A stretch of 64,000 nucleotides of DNA, from NCBI RefSeq assembly GCF_000737695.1, contig NZ_JPRM01000002.1, forward strand, positions 62,001 to 126,000, written 5' to 3'. The stretch comes from Flavobacterium hydatis (GTDB taxonomy: Bacteria; Bacteroidota; Bacteroidia; Flavobacteriales; Flavobacteriaceae). Positions within the stretch are counted from its first letter, which is position 1, and the number at the start of each line of letters is the position of its first letter. Made by a program: the position numbers and the translations under genes. The notes under the pieces are model-generated. The model was not told the DNA's origin, did not search any database, and worked only from the letters and a program-made list of their open reading frames with translations. Below, piece after piece: positions 42,980 through 52,899 of this stretch.

Positions 42980-44140
42980 TTATAATTTTACGGTTATTAA
43001 TTGTGCGGTTTTTTTTGCTCTTTCAACTACTTCTTCAATAGGAGTTTCCAGAATATCATTTGATAAAACAACTCCCATACGACGGTAAGGTCTAGAGGTT
43101 GGTTTCCCAAAGATACGGAAGTCGGTTTTAGGTAATGCAGCAACTTTTTCGATTCCGGTATAAGTTGGATTATTAGATTCTCCTGAAGCTAGAATTACGG
43201 CACTTGCTCCGGCTTTTTCTAGGGTTATTTCGAAAATCGGTAAGCTTAAAATAGCGCGTAAATGCAATTCAAATTCGTTAAAATTTTGCGTTCCTGCTAA
43301 AGTTACCATTCCGGTATCGTGTGGGCGAGGAGAAAGTTCTGAGAAATAAACACCCTCGTTGGTTAGGAAAAATTCTACTCCAAAAAGTCCTGCGCCTCCC
43401 AAAGCTTCAGTTATTTTTTCGGCCATATCTTGGGCTTCGTATAAATCTTTGTCGGATACTCTTGCAGGTTGCCAACTTTCTTGATAATCGCCACGTTCTT
43501 GTCGGTGACCTATTGGTGCGCAAAATAAGGTTGGATTATTATTTTGAGTAATTGTTAAAAGTGTAATCTCAGAATGGAAGTTTACAAATGCTTCTACAAT
43601 TACTTCGATAACATCTCCGCGCGAACCTGCTACGGCATAATCCCAAGCTTTTAGGATATCCTCTTGAGTTTTTATAGTCGATTGTCCTTTTCCTGAAGAG
43701 GACATTAATGGTTTTACAACGCATGGCATCCCTACCTCCTGAACGGCTTTTTGTAGCTCTTCGGCTGAGGTTGCATATTGGTATTTGGCAGTTTTAAGGC
43801 CAAGTTCTTTGGCTGCCAAATCACGAATTGCTTTGCGGTTCATTGTGTAGTTTGCAGCTTTAGCAGATGGAACTACAGTAATACCTTGTTTTTCGTAATC
43901 GTAAAATCGTTCGGTACGAATGGCTTCTATTTCTGGAACTATAAAATCGGGTTTGTGTTTGGCAACGATTCGGTCAAGAGCTTCGCCATCGAGCATATTG
44001 ATTACTTCAAAATCATGTGCAACTTGCATTGCAGGAGCATTCTCGTAACTATCTACAGCAATTATGGTTTGTCCGATTCGTTGTGCAGCGATGGTAAATT
44101 CTTTGCCTAATTCGCCTGAACCTAGAAGTAGTATTTTCAT
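42980..44140 (-). CDS. purT: Formate-dependent GAR transformylase
   Basis: A 386-residue ATP-grasp enzyme that uses formate and ATP to formylate glycinamide ribonucleotide in purine synthesis. [25 protein letters not shown] (ATP loop) and [22 protein letters not shown] are diagnostic. It overlaps the upstream membrane-protein gene by 4 nt and is followed closely by DUF6370 and Crp genes, an arrangement that suggests co-regulation. Confidence 0.94.
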   Translation of the reverse strand: MKILLLGSGELGKEFTIAAQRIGQTIIAVDSYENAPAMQVAHDFEVINMLDGEALDRIVAKHKPDFIVPEIEAIRTERFYDYEKQGITVVPSAKAANYTMNRKAIRDLAAKELGLKTAKYQYATSAEELQKAVQEVGMPCVVKPLMSSSGKGQSTIKTQEDILKAWDYAVAGSRGDVIEVIVEAFVNFHSEITLLTITQNNNPTLFCAPIGHRQERGDYQESWQPARVSDKDLYEAQDMAEKITEALGGAGLFGVEFFLTNEGVYFSELSPRPHDTGMVTLAGTQNFNEFELHLRAILSLPIFEITLEKAGASAVILASGESNNPTYTGIEKVAALPKTDFRIFGKPTSRPYRRMGVVLSNDILETPIEEVVERAKKTAQLITVKL

Positions 44141-44625
44141 TGTGTTTTATTTAATGTTTGAGGGTCTTGACTCAGTTTTATAATTATCAAACTACTAATA
44201 AAAGTCATTATCATTAATAAAAAGGATAAAAATAATATCATTAGTATCGAAAAAACAATTTGATCATAGATCTGGGATTGTAATACAACCGAAATTCCAT
44301 TAACAAACTGTCCGATTATGTAAAGTGTAAAAAGTGCTATTATAATTTTTGAGCTTACAGCAAATGAGAATTGTGAGCAAGCCTGAAAATATGTTATTTG
44401 ATTTAATGAATGGCTAATTTTTTTACCAGAATTCCAAAATAGAAAAACTTGGAATAACGGAAATAATACTCCCCAAAAGATAGGATTCCAAAAAACACCA
44501 AAATCTGATATTTTGATACAGAGATCAACAAAATAGCTTTCCGAAAATATTAGTAACGGAAATATGGCACACACAAAAAATCCCGCAATGATTGAATGTT
44601 TTGTTATGCTATTATTTAATGCCAT
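44137..44625 (-). CDS. Unrecognised four-helix membrane protein
   Basis: A 162-residue protein with about four transmembrane helices (near residues 14-33, 45-65, 88-110, 127-153). I do not recognise the family. Its stop overlaps the purT ATG by 4 nt, so it is the first gene of the operon. The end is basic and polar. Confidence 0.7.
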   Translation of the reverse strand: MALNNSITKHSIIAGFFVCAIFPLLIFSESYFVDLCIKISDFGVFWNPIFWGVLFPLFQVFLFWNSGKKISHSLNQITYFQACSQFSFAVSSKIIIALFTLYIIGQFVNGISVVLQSQIYDQIVFSILMILFLSFLLMIMTFISSLIIIKLSQDPQTLNKTQ

Positions 44626-45290
44626 TTGGATTTAGTTTTGAGAGTAAAGATAAAAAAATGAAATTTATTCTCATGTAGATTTTGCAGATTCGGCAGATTT
44701 AATTGTTGGTTGTGTCGTAATACTGTATGTAGATAGATTTGTTTTGTATGTGTTTTAATTATTGACAATCGATCGCTGTAGAGATGCACCGCAGTGCGTC
44801 TACGCAATCTGCATCTATAATTTATTTTTTAGGTTGTGTTGATTTAATCGCAAAGGTTTCACGCAGATGTTGCAGATTCGGTTGTTGACTGTATTGTAAT
44901 ACTGTGTGTAGACGCACTGCGGTGCGTCTCTACAATTGGGACGTGTAGGTAGATATGTTTTAATTATTGACAATCGATCGCTGTAGAGACGCACCGCAGT
45001 GCGTCTACGTAATCTGCATCTATAATCTGTTTTTGGGATTGTAGGGAATTGTAAACGTGAAATTTCTTGTTTACTGGTTTGCGTGAGAGATAGGAGCGGA
45101 TAGCCCACAGCCTGACGAAGGAAGTGCGAGGACTTGTAGCGAATAGCCCGACCCTTGTGGTCACGCCCAAATTAAAAGTTTTTATGGTGTAATTTTTTGT
45201 TAATAATTATATTTGTAACTGATTTAAAACTTGTTTTAAAGCGATACTATATTTATATATTTGTCGGCTTACAAATAATAATTTAAAATA
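44626..45290. repeat. Gene-free region with 78-nt direct repeats and palindromes
   Basis: A unit at 44751-44828 recurs at 44956-45033 with few changes; each contains TGACAATCGATCGCTGTAGA and a GACGCACCGCAGTGCGTC-type palindrome. A third palindrome copy in reverse order is at about 44909-44935. A 'gggatagg...tagcccgac' element lies near 45085-45172. ORFs here are shadows. The gap precedes the exported protein gene at 45291. Confidence 0.7.
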
Positions 45291-46073
45291 ATGAAAGTAA
45301 AATTTTACTTAATAGTAAGTGCCTTATTAATGACGGCATTAGTACATTCTCAGTCTGGGGGGATTACATTTAACTTAGGAATGGGTGAGCAAAAAGCTGA
45401 CGCAATTGTTTTTAAAAAAGACAAACAAAAAATTAGTGGAGTAGTTAAGTTCCCTAGTTCTGCTGATAAAAAGGTGAAAATTAAAGTAGGTGAAGACAAT
45501 GAAAAATATGCAAGTAAAGACATAGATTCAATTCAGATTTTTGACCAAAATAAAAAACTGTCTTATACTTTTGTATGGACAAAAACTAAAGTGTACAAAA
45601 AAAAGGGTACCGAATTTAAGATTATTGATGAAAGCTGGATATGTAAAACAATAAGTGGTAAGGTATCTTTATATTTAGGTGGTGAGGAATATGGTATAAA
45701 AGAAGTTAAGATAGAAGATGAAAAAACAAAAGAGAAGATAAAAGAAAATAAAATGAAAGTTGTCTCTAAAGATGTTAATCATTATATGAAAAGGAGTAAA
45801 GAAGATTATCCTGTGTTGGTTTCTCTGAGTTCAAATGCTCTTTCTGCAGGATACAATGCTTTTTTTAAAGAGTACGGAGTGTATTATTTTAGTGATGATT
45901 CTGAAATTGCTAAAAAAATAGAAGATAAAGAATATAAATATTATGATATTGAGGTAGTTGTGAATTTGTATAACAAAAAAAGAGAGCCGAAAGTTGAGCC
46001 AAAAGTTGAACCAAAACCGGAGCAAAAAACTACGAAACCAAAGACAACTAAAAAAACTACCAAGAAAAAATAA
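45291..46073 (+). CDS. Exported protein of unknown function with Lys-rich tail
   Basis: A 260-residue protein with a signal peptide (FYLIVSALLMTALVHSQ). The body is charged and beta-rich, with the segment ITFNLGMGEQKADAIVFKKD. The tail (from about residue 230) is low-complexity (KVEPKVEPKPEQKTTKPK then Lys/Thr) and probably disordered or nucleic-acid/peptidoglycan-associated. I do not recognise a family. A terminator follows directly. Confidence 0.7.
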   Translation: MKVKFYLIVSALLMTALVHSQSGGITFNLGMGEQKADAIVFKKDKQKISGVVKFPSSADKKVKIKVGEDNEKYASKDIDSIQIFDQNKKLSYTFVWTKTKVYKKKGTEFKIIDESWICKTISGKVSLYLGGEEYGIKEVKIEDEKTKEKIKENKMKVVSKDVNHYMKRSKEDYPVLVSLSSNALSAGYNAFFKEYGVYYFSDDSEIAKKIEDKEYKYYDIEVVVNLYNKKREPKVEPKVEPKPEQKTTKPKTTKKTTKKK

Positions 46074-46075
46074 GC

Positions 46076-46120
46076 AATAAAAAAAGCGATACTTTATTTA
46101 AAAAAGTATCGCTTTTGTAT
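46076..46120. terminator. Bidirectional terminator
   Basis: AAAAGCGATACTT (46082-46094) pairs with AAGTATCGCTTTT (46104-46116). T-rich sequence on each side serves both the exported protein gene and the convergent U32 peptidase gene. Confidence 0.8.
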
Positions 46121-46122
46121 TT

Positions 46123-47997
46123 TTAATGAAATTGATCTTCTTCGATTTCAAATTCGGCATCTTTCTCCCAAATTTCCATTTCGCAAGGTTTACAGTTGAA
46201 TTTTAGTTTGTATTCTAGTTCGCCTTGTTTTAATACCAATGGTTCTTTTACTTTAACACCCATTATGTCTTTTTGATGTATTGGGCATTTTTTCAATTCG
46301 TATTTAATGCAATATTTGGTTGTCATTACACGCGATTTTCCTGGATCCCATTGCAATTCAAATGCTTTTTCGATTTCTGTTACGCCATGACGTTCGTAGA
46401 ATTTACGTGCCGTTTTGTTCGAAACGTTGTACATGAAATCTAATTTGGTTTCAGGATACGGATGCGATGTTTTTACCAATTGGTGTTCTTCGCGTTTGTA
46501 ATTTGCTAAACGAATCTCGGTTAATTGATCATAAACAGTTCTTCGCATTTCGTTGATTTTTGAAATAGGAAGAAACCAGTTTTGTGTAAACATCACATTA
46601 ATTTCATCGGCTGTATAAGGTGTAAAACCAGTTTTTGCCAATTGTGTTTTGATATTTTCTTCTATAGATTCGCCAGTTTTAGTTTGTTCCTTAGCATGAT
46701 CTAAACTAACGGTGCTTACGTTTCCATCTTCGTCGGTTGCGATTAGTTCAAAACCAGTTTCGTTTTCAGTAAGTAATAAAGTGGTGCTTAGTTTACGAAC
46801 GGCGCTATCTTCTCTTTCTACAATTTTGATGAAAGCTGCGTCGTTATTACGGTAAATAAAAGTTCCGTCTTTTACCTCTTTTAAAACGTTTGGATATATT
46901 TTTCCGTTTTCGGCTTTGTTTACATAAATACCGTCGGCTTCGTTATTCTCGTTGATGAAGCAAAGTCCGTCTCCGTTGTTTAATAATTCGCCATTTTCTA
47001 TTTCGTAAGCGTTTCCGACAGTTCGGATTAGTTTACCAATATATTGTCCTTTTGATTTTGGGCTTTCCCAAGATCCAATACTATGATTTCTATCGTTTAC
47101 AAAATAGTCAGTGTAACCACGATTAAATGTTCTGTTTAGAGAAGAATCAAAAGTATAGGTACAAGTTCCAGAAGAAGCTTTCATGTATTTATCACTTCCT
47201 TCTGCTTCTAGAAAACTATCTAGTTTTTGGCGTAAAAAAGACACGTTGTTTTTTACGTAAACGACATCTTTTAACCTTCCTTCGATTTTAAAAGAAACAA
47301 TTCCCGCTTCAATTAAATTCGGAATTTGATCTGATATATCTAAATCTTTAATAGACAGTAAGTGACTGTTTTTGATTAATGTTTCTCCGTTTCCGTCGAT
47401 TAAGTTATAAGGCAAACGACAGTTTTGTGCGCATGAACCACGATTAGCACTACGTTCTCCGTTTGCTACACTCATATAACAGTTTCCGCTGAAGGATACA
47501 CATAAAGCTCCGGTTACGAAAAACTCTAGTTCAACATCGGCTTCGTCGTAAATCGTTTTAATTTGGTGCAAGTTTAATTCGCGTGCTAATACCACACGTT
47601 TTATTCCGGCATCTTTTAGGAATTTAATTTTATCAGCATCACGATTGTTGGCTTGTGTGCTGGCATGAAGTACGATAGGAGGTAGCTCCATCTCCATGAT
47701 AGCCATGTCCTGAATAATTAATGCATCTATACCAATATCGTATAACTCATAAATCATTTTGCGACAAGTCTCAAGTTCGTTATCGTACAAAATGGTATTC
47801 ATTACCACAAAAACCTGAGCGTTAAATAAGTGAGCATATTTTACTAATGCTGCAACATCTTCAAGAGAGTTATTTGCATTAGAACGTGCTCCAAATTGTG
47901 GTGCACCAATATAAACTGCATCGGCTCCACTATTTATAGCTGCCATTCCTCCGATTAAATCTTTAGCTGGAGCTAAAATTTCGATTTTCTTCTTCAT
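46123..47997 (-). CDS. U32-family peptidase (TrhP/RlhA-like)
   Basis: A 624-residue protein of the peptidase U32 family, long form. ILAPAKDLIGGMAAINSGADAVYIGA is the typical opening, and FFVTGALCVSFSGNCYMSV with NRGSCAQNCRLPY holds the Cys of the Fe-S/substrate region. Members such as RlhA and TrhP hydroxylate RNA bases rather than cut proteins. A C-terminal Cys-rich segment (CIKYELKKCPIH ... CKPCEM) is an extra zinc-like domain. Which RNA is modified is not certain. Confidence 0.87.
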   Translation of the reverse strand: MKKKIEILAPAKDLIGGMAAINSGADAVYIGAPQFGARSNANNSLEDVAALVKYAHLFNAQVFVVMNTILYDNELETCRKMIYELYDIGIDALIIQDMAIMEMELPPIVLHASTQANNRDADKIKFLKDAGIKRVVLARELNLHQIKTIYDEADVELEFFVTGALCVSFSGNCYMSVANGERSANRGSCAQNCRLPYNLIDGNGETLIKNSHLLSIKDLDISDQIPNLIEAGIVSFKIEGRLKDVVYVKNNVSFLRQKLDSFLEAEGSDKYMKASSGTCTYTFDSSLNRTFNRGYTDYFVNDRNHSIGSWESPKSKGQYIGKLIRTVGNAYEIENGELLNNGDGLCFINENNEADGIYVNKAENGKIYPNVLKEVKDGTFIYRNNDAAFIKIVEREDSAVRKLSTTLLLTENETGFELIATDEDGNVSTVSLDHAKEQTKTGESIEENIKTQLAKTGFTPYTADEINVMFTQNWFLPISKINEMRRTVYDQLTEIRLANYKREEHQLVKTSHPYPETKLDFMYNVSNKTARKFYERHGVTEIEKAFELQWDPGKSRVMTTKYCIKYELKKCPIHQKDIMGVKVKEPLVLKQGELEYKLKFNCKPCEMEIWEKDAEFEIEEDQFH

Positions 47998-48136
47998 TTT
48001 TAAGACTTTAACATTCTGTGGTATTCACGGAAAAAAGTTTGCAAAGTTCTTATAAATAATTCGAGTTTGCTAATACAGAAGTGACTTTTTTTGAAATAGT
48101 TAACTATTAGGGGTTGATAAGGTTTGGAGTTGTTTT

Positions 48137-48682
48137 TTATTTGTTTGATTCGTAAGTAAGTTGTACTACCCCAGATTTGAAAACATTGGTTTTAATTAGT
48201 TTTAGTTCTATTCGTTCTAGTAAGTTTTCAAACAATGGTTTTCCGCTACCTAAGGCTATTGGATGTACTGATATTCTGTAAGTATCAATAAGACCTAATT
48301 GAATAAATGTTTTAATAAGACTTGCTCCACCATATAACCAAATATCTTTTCCGCCTTGTTTTTTTATTTCTGTTACCTTATTAGTGATGTCTGTACTTAC
48401 AAAAGTTGCTTTATCATCGTGTTTGTTTTGGCTTGAAAAAACAAATTTTTCTTTTGAATGTACTGCGTCCCATAGCGCTTGTTCAGTTGGAGTAGCGTTT
48501 GTTTCTGGTTGATAATTCCCCCACATATCATAACTTACTCTACCGTAAAAAATAGTATCTATGCTTGATAAAAAACCATCAAAGTCCATGTCATCGTCCA
48601 TTATACACCAATCAACTTCTCCGTTTGGTCCTTCGATAAAGCCATCTAAGGTTACGGCTAAATCTAAAATTACTTTCTTCAT
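48137..48682 (-). CDS. RibD C-terminal/dihydrofolate reductase-like protein
   Basis: A 181-residue protein of the DHFR-like RibD_C fold: KVILDLAVTLDGFIEGPNGEVDW, FYGRVSYDMWG, and GGASLIKTFIQLGLIDTYRI with HPIALGSGKPLFE. Stand-alone members are putative NADPH reductases of unknown substrate and do not replace FolA. It is alone and not in a riboflavin operon. Confidence 0.85.
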   Translation of the reverse strand: MKKVILDLAVTLDGFIEGPNGEVDWCIMDDDMDFDGFLSSIDTIFYGRVSYDMWGNYQPETNATPTEQALWDAVHSKEKFVFSSQNKHDDKATFVSTDITNKVTEIKKQGGKDIWLYGGASLIKTFIQLGLIDTYRISVHPIALGSGKPLFENLLERIELKLIKTNVFKSGVVQLTYESNK

Positions 48683-48752
48683 CTGTAAAATATTTAATGT
48701 TTGTCTTGCTTTGGTTTTCGGATATAAAAATATCGTTTTTCAAGTTATATAA

Positions 48753-48790
48753 ATAAAAAAAACTACTTGGTTTATTACTAAGTAGTTTTG
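48753..48790 (-). terminator. Terminator of the beta-barrel protein gene
   Basis: AACTACTT (48761-48768) pairs with AAGTAGTT (48780-48787); on the minus strand a run of eight T follows. Confidence 0.75.
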
Positions 48791-48815
48791 AATTTTTGTT
48801 TAGCATGAAAGTTTA

Positions 48816-49394
48816 TTAATCTATAGGAAATGTATATCCTGCTGTAAATGCACCGAAACCTTGTTCGCCAGATAAATTTCCGTAAAAGGTAACTCCAATT
48901 TCTATGTTATTTTTTGGCCCCAATGCAAGTCCTAAGCTAATTGGAATATGTGGAACTATGCCACTTTTTTTCTCATTGACTTGATTTGTGTAGGTTTCAA
49001 ATGAACCGATAGCAGCTCCAACACCAGCTTCTATAAAAGGAGCAACCCAAGGTATTGGTGCGCAAAGACGAACTTTACCTCCTAGCAAAAACGCATTAGT
49101 TTCTACTTTGTAGTCTTTTGGGTTTTTAACGGGATCTTCGCTGGTTGAGGTAAAAATAACGCCGGCATAAGGTCTTACGCTAAACCATTTGGTAACTCCT
49201 ATTATATATTCTCCTTGGGCAAAAAAGCCAGTACCATCTATAATTTCCGGATTTTCTTCTTCGTAATTTGAAGAGCTTGATCCATAGCCTATTGAAACTT
49301 TAATAAAATTCCCTTCTGTTTGGGCTTTTGCCAGATGGGATGAGAATAGTGCAAAAATAGTAATGATAAAAATTTTCCGAAATACAGAATTCAT
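48816..49394 (-). CDS. Outer-membrane beta-barrel protein
   Basis: A 192-residue exported protein with a signal peptide ending near SSHLAKAQT. Alternating hydrophobic and aromatic strands (FSVRPYAGVIF, ... FGAFTAGYTF at the end) fit the OmpX/porin-like 8-stranded barrel. The final residues YTFPID are not the usual terminal Phe, but the last strand is aromatic. It is likely an outer-membrane protein without known function. Confidence 0.75.
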   Translation of the reverse strand: MNSVFRKIFIITIFALFSSHLAKAQTEGNFIKVSIGYGSSSSNYEEENPEIIDGTGFFAQGEYIIGVTKWFSVRPYAGVIFTSTSEDPVKNPKDYKVETNAFLLGGKVRLCAPIPWVAPFIEAGVGAAIGSFETYTNQVNEKKSGIVPHIPISLGLALGPKNNIEIGVTFYGNLSGEQGFGAFTAGYTFPID

Positions 49395-49443
49395 AATTAG
49401 TTGGTTATTTGGTTTGTAATGGTTTTTATAGTTTTATTTAAAT

Positions 49444-49944
49444 TTAATGTCCGTAACTAATTACTCTTGAAATTTTCCAGCCTGTAGGTGTGTTTTTCCA
49501 GATATGAGTAAATTTATAGGTGCCGCAATTTATAAGTTCTCCATTTTCTAGTCGGCAGAATTTATGCACTCCTGTTTGTATTGCTCCATAATCTTTAATT
49601 GGGTAAACTTCGATACTTCCTTCTACAAGAACTCTTTTGGTGTATCCGTAATTGGTGAAAATCCGCTGAAAGTTTTCCATTGTCTTTGCGTAATTGTCTA
49701 GTCCTCCTGTATCATGAAAGAATTCAAGGTCTTCGGCAAACAACGTTTTTAATTTTTCTAAATCACCTTTATTGGCGGCATCAAAAACGACTCTGTCCAT
49801 TTTTACAATTGTATCAAATAATTCCTTTGATACTGGTGTGTAGGGTTTTGATTCGGTTATTGTTGTGCTTTTTTGGGCATTACATGGTATTGCTACTATT
49901 CCTATTGTTAGTATTAGTAAAATTGTAGAAATTGTATTTTTCAT
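49444..49944 (-). CDS. DUF4440/NTF2-like exported protein
   Basis: A 166-residue protein with a signal peptide (STILLILTIGIVAIPCNAQ) and an NTF2-like/DUF4440 domain (NKGDLEKLKTLFAEDLEFFHDTGG and YGAIQTGVHKFCR, ending in YKFTHIWKNTPTGWKISRVISY). The fold carries many unrelated activities; the function is unknown. It lies 49 nt upstream of the beta-barrel gene, which may be co-transcribed. Confidence 0.8.
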   Translation of the reverse strand: MKNTISTILLILTIGIVAIPCNAQKSTTITESKPYTPVSKELFDTIVKMDRVVFDAANKGDLEKLKTLFAEDLEFFHDTGGLDNYAKTMENFQRIFTNYGYTKRVLVEGSIEVYPIKDYGAIQTGVHKFCRLENGELINCGTYKFTHIWKNTPTGWKISRVISYGH

Positions 49945-50521
49945 AGTTGTCGTTTTATGGGAATGTCACAAAAGTTTAGATGCTATAAAAGGGTTTTTAT
50001 TTGCGGGCTAAAAATACTAATAAAATGATTTGTAAAACAAGGTTTGTTTGTAGAGTAATAAAAAGGGGTAAGAAAGTTGGTTTCGTGTATTTAATATCTG
50101 CATGTAGACAGGAGTAGTAATAGAAAATAAAGCTCATTTTTTAAATTCTATCCTGTTTTAATTATAGCTCACGGTTTTAACCGTGTGATACGGATTGCGA
50201 TTATACATTGTGCTCCAACGGTTGAAACCGTTGGCTATGTTTGCAATATGTTATTTGTGTTTGTAATCCGTTGTTTATTAGTAAAGTTGATAGTAATTAG
50301 CTTTTGGGTTAGGGATAGGAGCGATATCCTTTTATTTTTTTCTTTAAAAAATAAAAGATATAGTCGGATAGCCCGACCAGAGGGAACCCCATAAAAACAG
50401 TTTAAAAGTTAAGGTGATGAAATTTTAAACTCTAAGCCGTTTTAGTATGTTGTTTTTTGTTTTGTAACCTAAAGGTTGTCGATGCCGTCCAAGCTTTTAT
50501 CAATCATTAATTAATCACAAA
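49945..50521. repeat. Gene-free region with several palindromic elements
   Basis: Includes CACGGTTTTAACCGTG (50170-50185), CCAACGGTTGAAACCGTTGG (50215-50234) and, at about 50308-50395, a hairpin-like element 'ggataggagcgatatcc...gatatagtcggatagcccgac' related to those near 5.3 and 45.1 kb. No gene is seen. Confidence 0.65.
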
Positions 50522-51580
50522 ATGAAAACAATCTTAAAATCTCTTGTTACACTATTTTTAATTTGGAATTCGGCATTGTCTGCTCAAAATCTAGAAAGGA
50601 AAATAGATAGTTTGATAACTTCAAAATTTAAACCTGAAAATCCCGGAGCAGTTTTTATGGCCGTTAAAAAAGGGAAAGTGATATATCGGAAGGCTTTTGG
50701 AATGGCAAATCTGGAATTTGATATTAAAATGAAACCTGAATTTGTTTTTGAAATTGGGTCGATGACTAAACAATTTACAGCTGTTTCTATATTGATGCTG
50801 GCTGAACAAGGAAAGCTTAAGCTTAATGATGATATTACAAAGTTTATTCCTGATTATCCGACTAATGGAAATAGGATTACAATTCATCATTTGTTAACGC
50901 ACACTTCGGGAATTAAAGATTTTACGAGTATGAAAGAGATAAAAGATATTGCCCGACGAGATTTATCACCAAAAGAATTAGTTGACTTTTTTAAGAATGA
51001 ACCAATTGATTTATTACCTGGGGAACAATATAAGTATTGCAATTCTGGATATGTGCTTTTGGGTTATATTATAGAAACGGTATCGGGGCAGTCGTATGAA
51101 GAATTTATAACCAAAAATATTTTTAAGAAAATAGGAATGGAAAATACCTATTATGCAAATCATGAAAAAATTATTAAAAACAGGGTTTCTGGTTATCGCG
51201 ATAAAGGGGGCTATATAAATGCAAATTATATAAGTTTTTCTATTCCGTATGCTTCTGGTTCGATAATGTCTAATGTAGATGATATGCTGAAATGGCAAAA
51301 TGCAATAAATGAGAATGTACTATTAAATGCTGCTTTTACAGAAAAAGCTTTTACTAATTATCAGTTAGATAATGGAATAAAAATAGATTATGGGTATGGT
51401 TGGCATTTAGAGAAAGTAAAAGATAAAATTGTTCGTGAACATGGCGGAAGTATTTTTGGCTTTAAATCGATGGGAGTTTATGAGCCAAGTGAGCAGATTT
51501 ATGTAATTGGTTTGAGTAATTGCGATTGTAATTCTCCAACTTCTATTACTAGAGATATTGCTTCACTTTTAATGAACTAG
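50522..51580 (+). CDS. Serine hydrolase of the class C beta-lactamase-like family
   Basis: A 352-residue exported hydrolase with a signal peptide (LKSLVTLFLIWNSALSAQ). The active-site SxxK is in EIGSMTKQFTAVSI, YxN as YKYCNSGYVLLG, and the third motif as HGGSIFGF. Family members include penicillin-binding esterases and D-amino-acid peptidases; an actual beta-lactamase is not shown. It is shorter than, but similar in layout to, the protein at 58835. Confidence 0.85.
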   Translation: MKTILKSLVTLFLIWNSALSAQNLERKIDSLITSKFKPENPGAVFMAVKKGKVIYRKAFGMANLEFDIKMKPEFVFEIGSMTKQFTAVSILMLAEQGKLKLNDDITKFIPDYPTNGNRITIHHLLTHTSGIKDFTSMKEIKDIARRDLSPKELVDFFKNEPIDLLPGEQYKYCNSGYVLLGYIIETVSGQSYEEFITKNIFKKIGMENTYYANHEKIIKNRVSGYRDKGGYINANYISFSIPYASGSIMSNVDDMLKWQNAINENVLLNAAFTEKAFTNYQLDNGIKIDYGYGWHLEKVKDKIVREHGGSIFGFKSMGVYEPSEQIYVIGLSNCDCNSPTSITRDIASLLMN

Positions 51581-51584
51581 ATAA

Positions 51585-51620
51585 AAAAAAGGGTGTTTTC
51601 GGAAGAAAACACCCTTTTAG
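51585..51620. terminator. Terminator between the serine hydrolase and aminotransferase genes
   Basis: A perfect 14-bp stem, AAAAGGGTGTTTTC with GAAAACACCCTTTT, and a 4-nt loop. Flanking A and T runs let it serve both convergent genes. Confidence 0.85.
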
Positions 51621-51636
51621 ATATTGTTTTATGTAA

Positions 51637-52827
51637 TTATGCAGCCAAAGCTTCTTTGATTCTGCGTAATGCTTCTTTTAAGATATCGTCGCTTGTAGCG
51701 TAAGAGAAACGGATACAATTTGGGTTTCCGAATGCATCTCCTGTTACTGTTGCAACATTTGCTTCTGCCAAAAGGTACATTGATAAATCGTTTGCATCTT
51801 TTATTTCTGTTCCTCTTAATGTTTTTCCGAAGAAAGATGAAACGTCTGGGAATACGTAAAAAGCTCCTTCTGGAATGTTGATTTTTACTCCTGGGATTTC
51901 TTTTAATAATCCAACTACTAAATCTCTACGTGTGTGGAAAGCTTTTACCATGTGGTTTAATACACTTGGATCAGCATCTACAGCTGTAATTGTAGCGCGT
52001 TGTGCTACAGAATTTGCTCCTGATGTTACTTGTCCTTGAATTTTTGTACACGCTTTTGCGATAAATTCTGGAGCTCCGATGTAACCAACTCTGTATCCTG
52101 TCATTGCAAATGCTTTTGCAACTCCGTTTACAGTGATTGTTTTTTCTAACATTCCTGGGATTGAACCGATACTGCAGAATGTTCCTGAGAAATTGATGTG
52201 CTCATAAATCTCATCGGCAACTACGTATATATTTGGGTGTTTTTCTAACACTTTTGCAAGTGCAGTTAACTCTTCTCTGCTGTAAACTGAACCTGAAGGG
52301 TTACAAGGTGAACTGAACCACATCATTTTTGTTTTTGGTGTGATAGCAGCTTCTAATTGTGCTGGTGTAATTTTAAAATCTGTATCTACAGATGTAGGAA
52401 CTTCAACTGGAACTCCACCTGAAAGTTTTACGATTTCGAAATAAGAAACCCAGTATGGTGCTGGTAAAATAACCTCGTCACCATCGTTTAACATTACTTG
52501 TGCAATGTTGTATAATGATTGTTTTGCTCCTGTAGAAACTACGATTTGTGTTGGTTTGTAGTCTAATCCGTTATCTCTTTTGAATTTTCTGCAAATTGCT
52601 TCTCTCAATTCTAAATAACCTTCTACTGGAGAATATGTGCTGTAATTTTCGTCTACTGCTTTTTTAACTGCTTCTTTAATAAAGTCTGGCGTGTTAAAAT
52701 CAGGCTCCCCTAAACTTAAACTGATAATGTCTTTTCCTTGTGCTTTTAGTTCGCGTGCCAAAGCAGCCATTGCTAGAGTTTGTGATGTCGCAAGGTTGTT
52801 GATTCTGTCTGAAAGAATATGGTTCAT
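51637..52827 (-). CDS. Aspartate/aromatic-type aminotransferase (fold type I)
   Basis: A 396-residue PLP enzyme of the AspC-like group I gamma family. SLGEPDFNTPDFI, STGAKQSLYN, PYWVSYFEIVKLSGG, FSSPCNPSGSVYS and VNGVAKAFAMTGYRVGY (PLP Lys) are typical. Such enzymes usually transfer amino groups between aspartate and 2-oxoglutarate. I choose the ATG at 52827 (MNHILSDRINNL); the 10-residue extension to 52857 is not family sequence. Confidence 0.9.
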   Translation of the reverse strand: MNHILSDRINNLATSQTLAMAALARELKAQGKDIISLSLGEPDFNTPDFIKEAVKKAVDENYSTYSPVEGYLELREAICRKFKRDNGLDYKPTQIVVSTGAKQSLYNIAQVMLNDGDEVILPAPYWVSYFEIVKLSGGVPVEVPTSVDTDFKITPAQLEAAITPKTKMMWFSSPCNPSGSVYSREELTALAKVLEKHPNIYVVADEIYEHINFSGTFCSIGSIPGMLEKTITVNGVAKAFAMTGYRVGYIGAPEFIAKACTKIQGQVTSGANSVAQRATITAVDADPSVLNHMVKAFHTRRDLVVGLLKEIPGVKINIPEGAFYVFPDVSSFFGKTLRGTEIKDANDLSMYLLAEANVATVTGDAFGNPNCIRFSYATSDDILKEALRRIKEALAA

Positions 52828-52899
52828 TATAAAATTTTTGAATGTCCTTAATTTCAACTTTAATTAAGGATGGTTAATTATTAATAGATTTTTTTTAGT

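Noticed and set aside
44626..45170. Several short ORFs of 60-100 codons
   Set aside because: They run through palindromic direct repeats and read like repeat translations, with no family features.
50522..51580. Antibiotic-resistance beta-lactamase
   Set aside because: The SxxK family is dominated by esterases and peptidases; nothing here shows beta-lactam hydrolysis.
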